Positions 51,048 through 64,000 of a stretch of DNA of 64,000 nt are shown in pieces; within the stretch, counting starts at the first letter, position 1, and each line of letters starts with the position of its first letter. The DNA comes from Streptomyces sp. NL15-2K (GTDB lineage Bacteria; Actinomycetota; Actinomycetes; Streptomycetales; Streptomycetaceae): NCBI RefSeq assembly GCF_030551255.1, contig NZ_CP130630.1, forward strand, positions 1,860,001 to 1,924,000, read 5' to 3'. The translations under genes were made by a program, and so were the position numbers. The notes under the pieces were generated by a model, which had not been told where the DNA came from, searched no databases, and saw only the letters and a list, made by a program, of their open reading frames with translations.

Positions 51048-52022
51048 TCAGACCGTCCAGCCGATGCGGGCGAAGCTGTCGCGTACGGCAGGGTGGGCGA
51101 GCATTCCGGCGTTGCCGAGGGCCCTCAGCACGTTCTTGACGATGGGCACGTCGGGGGTGATCTCGAATCCGGCGTAGAGCGACTCCACGGAGGCGCGGGC
51201 CTGTTCCCGGTCGCCGATGAGGCTGGCGAGCAGCTCGACGTTGAACCGCTTCTCCGACTCCACGGACAGGTAGAGGGTGACGAACTCGGCCAGGTGGGTG
51301 CCGATGGCCTCGCGGTAGTCCTCGGGGATCTCCCGCCACAGGTAGGTCATCAGGTCGAAGAAGAACGCGTAGTGCCGCGACTCGTCGTTCATGTGGTCGT
51401 TCACGTAGTACTTGATGGAGGGGTGCACGCCGGGGCTGTTGAAGAACTCAACGAGTTCGCGCACGAGGGTCGTCTCGAAGCAGCAGTTGGCGAGTATCTC
51501 GAAGACGTCGTGGTAGCGGGGGGCCAGCTTGGCGCGGATCTCGCCGACCGCGCGCCGGGAGTCCGGGAGCGCGTAGTCGATGTCGCTCAGGTGCGGGTAG
51601 CGCTGCCGCAGCTGGAGGATCATGTCCTGGGCAATGTAGACGTGGTAGTACTCGTCGATCATGACCGAGTACGTGTCGAGCCTGGTCTCCTCGGTGAACG
51701 TCACGGGCAGGTTTCCGTGCAGGAGCTTGGAGCAGGCGGAGACGATCTCCTTGATCTCCAGGTTCACGATGTCGTGCAGGTACTTGTAGAAGGACTGCAC
51801 GAGGATCTCGTCCTTGGTGGACTGTCCGAGGCCCTGCACTTCCTTGGCGAGCAGCAGGGGCTGCTTGTCCTCGGGGAAGAAGAAGCCGCTCTGGGTGAAG
51901 TCGATGGTCTTGCGGGGGCGGGTGCGGACGGACGAGCGGGCCTCCCACCGCTGCGCGTACTGCGCGGTCAGGCTGGACAGCGTCCGCTCGGACGGGGCGT
52001 TCTCCTGGTGGAGGGTGGACAT
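51048..52022 (-). CDS. AurF-like diiron oxygenase
   Basis: The 324-residue protein resembles the AurF/CmlI diiron N-oxygenases. Helices carry the expected iron ligands: a Glu in TFTEETRLDTYSVMIDEYYH (with a Glu and His pair), the Glu in CCFETTLVREL and the HMNDESRHYAFFF segment (His, Glu, His). Family members oxidise amines to hydroxylamine or nitro groups; hydroxylation is also known. ATG at 52022 follows GGAGAGG. The place between exporter and methyltransferase in the NRPS-PKS cluster marks it as a tailoring enzyme. The amine substrate is unknown. Confidence 0.8.
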   Translation of the reverse strand: MSTLHQENAPSERTLSSLTAQYAQRWEARSSVRTRPRKTIDFTQSGFFFPEDKQPLLLAKEVQGLGQSTKDEILVQSFYKYLHDIVNLEIKEIVSACSKLLHGNLPVTFTEETRLDTYSVMIDEYYHVYIAQDMILQLRQRYPHLSDIDYALPDSRRAVGEIRAKLAPRYHDVFEILANCCFETTLVRELVEFFNSPGVHPSIKYYVNDHMNDESRHYAFFFDLMTYLWREIPEDYREAIGTHLAEFVTLYLSVESEKRFNVELLASLIGDREQARASVESLYAGFEITPDVPIVKNVLRALGNAGMLAHPAVRDSFARIGWTV

Positions 52023-52154
52023 GACGTGCCTCTCCGGGCACACCGGCACGGCAGACGGCCGACGGGCCCTGTGACGACGGGTCGGGCCGGGTGCGGGCGG
52101 CGGGGATGCCGCCCGCACCCGCGGGGGTGAGGGGAGGTCGAGGGGCGGGCCGGT

Positions 52155-53363
52155 TCAGCCGGTCCCGGTCACCGCATCCGACCGGGACGGGGGCTGTTCG
52201 CCGGCGGCGGTGCGGGGCCTGAGAAAGGCCAGCGGTGCGGCCACGACGGTGGCCACCGCCATCACCCCGGCCGTGACGACGGCGTCGCCGGTGAACAGGC
52301 TGCTGGCCACGCCGGTGAACACGGTCACCAGCAGCGCCCGGCCGCTCATGTTCAGCGAGGACGCCGCTCCCTGCAGCTCGGGAAAGACCTGAAGGGACCG
52401 GCCGAAGATCACCGGGTAGACGGCGGCGTAACCGGTGCAGAAGAGGGTGAGCGACACAGTGGTGGACACCGGACCGTCACCGAGGGCGAGGAACAGGGCG
52501 ACTCCGGCCAGCGTGGCGGCGATGCTGCACGCCACGGTGCGCCCGGGACCGCCGAGCGAGGCCATGATCTTCGTGGCGAAGAGGCTGGTGACCGCGAACG
52601 ACGCGACGATGACCAGCAGATTACCGGCGAACACCAGCGTGGACAAGCCAAAGGTGTCCATGTACAGGAACGAGCTGGTGGCGATGAAGACCATGTAGGC
52701 GGCGAACAGCAGGCTGGGGACGAGTGACGCGGCGACGAACTCCCTGCTGCCCAGCAGCCGCCGGTAGTCGCCCGCCACCTGCCGGGCGCTCACCTTGACC
52801 CTATCGGCCTTGGTCTCGGGCAGGAACAGCGCCATGAGCAGCAGCGACACCAGGGTGACGGCGAAGACCACCGCGTAGTTGCCGCGCCAGCCGAGGGTGC
52901 GGTTGACCACGCCGCCGAGCGCCGGGGCCGCCGTCATGAAGGTGGACATGGCGGCGTTGGTCAGGCCGAACATCTTCAGCAGTTGGGTGCCCTCGTAGAC
53001 GTCCGCGATGATCACGAAGACGAGGACGACGGACGTGCTGGCGCCGATGCCCTGCACGAACCGGGACACCAGCAGGAACTCAATGCTGGGCGCCACCGCG
53101 CAGCCCAGGGCACCGACCAGCATGACGGCGTTGCCGACCAGCATGACGCCGCGCCGGCCGTACCGGTCGGACAGCGGCCCGTAGGCGAGGGCGCCCAGGC
53201 AGTAGCCGAGGAAGTTGTAAGTGACCGTCAGCTGGACCGACGACTCGGAGGCGTCCAGCGCGCGGGCGATGTCGGGGAAGCTGGGCACCGACATGTCCAG
53301 CTCGATGATGGTGCCGATCAGCGCCACGACCAGCAGTGTGGGGAGGAATCTGTTCTTGTTCAT
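52155..53363 (-). CDS. MFS exporter, Bcr/CflA drug-resistance type
   Basis: The 402-residue membrane protein has about 12 hydrophobic segments and the MFS loop motif GPLSDRYGRRGVML between segments 2 and 3. The acidic FIELDMSVPSFPDIARAL-like start is typical of Bcr/CflA drug:proton antiporters (here IIELDMSVPSFPDIARALDA). It probably exports the cluster product and gives self-resistance. ATG at 53363 starts the first membrane segment directly. An open frame continues far upstream without similarity. Confidence 0.87.
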   Translation of the reverse strand: MNKNRFLPTLLVVALIGTIIELDMSVPSFPDIARALDASESSVQLTVTYNFLGYCLGALAYGPLSDRYGRRGVMLVGNAVMLVGALGCAVAPSIEFLLVSRFVQGIGASTSVVLVFVIIADVYEGTQLLKMFGLTNAAMSTFMTAAPALGGVVNRTLGWRGNYAVVFAVTLVSLLLMALFLPETKADRVKVSARQVAGDYRRLLGSREFVAASLVPSLLFAAYMVFIATSSFLYMDTFGLSTLVFAGNLLVIVASFAVTSLFATKIMASLGGPGRTVACSIAATLAGVALFLALGDGPVSTTVSLTLFCTGYAAVYPVIFGRSLQVFPELQGAASSLNMSGRALLVTVFTGVASSLFTGDAVVTAGVMAVATVVAAPLAFLRPRTAAGEQPPSRSDAVTGTG

Positions 53364-53707
53364 GGCCTCGTGAGGGAAGGACCCGGGCCGCGGGCGGCCC
53401 CGGGTCCGCGCGAGGACGCGACGGACCGGGGGTACGCCGGAGACCGGCCGGGTGAGGTGAAGTGGGCACGTGGAACCGCGCCGTGCCGGAGCGGCAGCGC
53501 TCTCGGCAAGGCTCAGCGGTGCGTGGTGAGTCTTCGAATCAGCGGCCACCAGGTGGCCTGCGCGTTGCGCGGCCTGCGGCCCGCCCGCTCGCCACCCGTG
53601 GCGCGTGACGCCGACTGCAACGTGACCCCTTCTGAAGCGATCCCTTGGACGAGGTTGTCGTCGCTCATCGTAGGCACACGGTCGCCGGTGGCCACAACTC
53701 GTTTTTC
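53364..53707 (-). other. 344-bp spacer with a possible 51-residue peptide gene
   Basis: The gap between hydrolase and exporter is large for this cluster. A minus-strand frame from ATG 53668 to a stop at 53513 encodes MSDDNLVQGIASEGVTLQSA and continues for 51 residues. No ribosome site precedes it and no family was recognised. It may be a small product, a leader, or chance; the exporter promoter probably also lies here. Confidence 0.3.
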
Positions 53708-54575
53708 TCACCCCGGTCCGCCGATCCGGGCCAGCAACTCCTCGGCGAAGAGCTGGGGTTGCTCCAGGTGAGGCATGTGGGAGGCGTGCGGGACGACCAC
53801 CGTCTGCCCGCGGGGCACGGCCCGGGCGTACGCCTGGCAGGCCCGGGGCGGGACGAAGTCGTGCTGTCCGCTCACGAAGAGGGTGGGCATGTCCAGTTCG
53901 GGCAGGCGGTCCGCGCGCGTGTAGGAGCGCAGGCTGCCGGTGACGCGGAACTCGGTGGGCCCCCACAGGGCGTCGCGGACCTGCGCGGAGGTGCCGAGGG
54001 TGGCGTCCAGCAGTTCGTCGGGCCAGTCGGCGCGGCACATGTGCCGCTCGGCGAACACGAGGGACGCCTCGCGGTACGCGGCGGTGTCGTACCGGCCGGT
54101 GCGCAGGGCGTCGCTGATGGCCTGGGCCGTCGCCGGGGGCAGCCGGAACAGCAGCTGCCGCATGTCCTCCTCGTATTTGCGGACGTTCAGCACGGGCGAG
54201 ACGAGGATCAGCCAGTCGGGGCGGTGCGTGCCGCGCAGGGCGAAGTCGCAGGCGATCATCGTGCCGAAGGAGTGTCCGAGGAGATGGAAGCGCTCAAGGC
54301 CCAGCGAGCCGACGAGGGTTTCCAGTTCGTCGACGAAGTGCTCCAGCCGCCAGGACCGCCCGTCGGCGGGCCGTTGTGCGGAGCGCCCGCAGCCGGACTG
54401 GTCGTAGACGACGACGGGATGGCCGGGCAGCGCGTCGGCGAGAGGCCGCAGATAGTCGTGGGGGGTGCCGGGACCGCCGTGGACGGTGACCACCGGGGTT
54501 CCCGGGGCGTCGGGATTCAGGATGTCGTACCAGATCCGGCTGCCGGGCACGGTGCTCAGCGTGCCGCTGGTCAGG

Positions 54576-54583
<8 letters not shown>
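53708..54583 (-). CDS. Alpha/beta hydrolase of the proline iminopeptidase type (S33)
   Basis: The 291-residue enzyme has the S33 features: oxyanion loop VTVHGGPGTPHDYLRPL, YDQSGCGRS, nucleophile Ser in LLGHSFGTMIACDFAL, an Asp in SGQHDFVPP and the catalytic His in HASHMPHLEQP. S33 enzymes cleave N-terminal residues or act as hydrolases in natural-product pathways. GTG at 54583 overlaps the NRPS-PKS stop by 8 nt, so it is translationally coupled to it. It could trim a prodrug residue, hydrolyse stalled intermediates or cleave the product; none of these can be chosen by sequence. Confidence 0.85.

Positions 54584-64000
<9,417 letters not shown>

Overview
The window is high-GC DNA with frequent GTG starts, GGAGG-type ribosome sites and gene families typical of Streptomyces (lnt, ung, fabG, HipA-like kinase plus DUF3037, DUF4291, AurF-type diiron oxygenase, modular NRPS-PKS). 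It is almost certainly a Streptomyces chromosome segment. No rRNA, tRNA or CRISPR array was seen.

Layout. 1-1.84 kb: the end of a GNAT acetyltransferase and two damaged peptide-deformylase copies. 1.97-3.51 kb: an intact IS701-family insertion sequence with perfect 29-bp ends and a 4-bp target duplication. 3.68-17.4 kb: a catabolic block with an ALDH7-type dehydrogenase, a 2-oxoadipate dioxygenase/decarboxylase (HglS), a DAO-type oxidase, two LysR regulators, a YdiJ-like D-2-hydroxyglutarate dehydrogenase, a Glu/Leu-dehydrogenase-family protein, a flavin monooxygenase and an amino-acid-type binding lipoprotein. Together these fit the route pipecolate/P6C -> 2-aminoadipate -> 2-oxoadipate -> D-2-hydroxyglutarate -> 2-oxoglutarate.

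17.5-30.4 kb: a nest of tyrosine-recombinase elements, the most unusual part. A Tn554-like tnpA-tnpB-tnpC operon has lost most of tnpA. Its tnpB is split into three pieces by two insertions of another element type. Each insertion carries a tyrosine recombinase, a small Cro/CI-type HTH protein and a very large protein with 8-9 tandem zinc ribbons and a degenerate recombinase-like C-terminus. Joining the three tnpB pieces restores one 693-codon frame apart from an amber codon. The insertions lie next to codons for the catalytic Arg and catalytic Tyr of TnpB. Both insertions share terminal motifs, and the first also carries a secreted cutinase-like/LysM protein.

30.4-34.3 kb: a graveyard of remnants (serine recombinase, a DnaE2-like scrap, uppP 3' end, broken DUF4240 gene) with an intact SUKH-like gene; two genes here lie between related inverted repeats. 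34.3-46.7 kb: ordinary chromosomal genes (DUF4291, NTF2-like, lnt, Gfo/Idh, DinB-like, lipoprotein, ung, peptide-binding lipoprotein, two SDRs separated by a 169-bp palindromic MITE-like repeat, DUF3037/HipA pair). 46.7-48.3 kb: an N-terminally truncated phage-type integrase, then two strong hairpins.

48.4-64 kb: the distal end of a biosynthetic gene cluster, all on the minus strand. It holds a giant NRPS-PKS (partial A-PCP-E, C-A-PCP, KS-AT-ACP-TE; second A domain reads as a glycine code, AT as malonyl), an alpha/beta hydrolase, an MFS exporter, an AurF-like diiron oxygenase, a methyltransferase and an ABC-F ATPase. The last three fit tailoring, export and self-protection. The cluster continues past the right edge.
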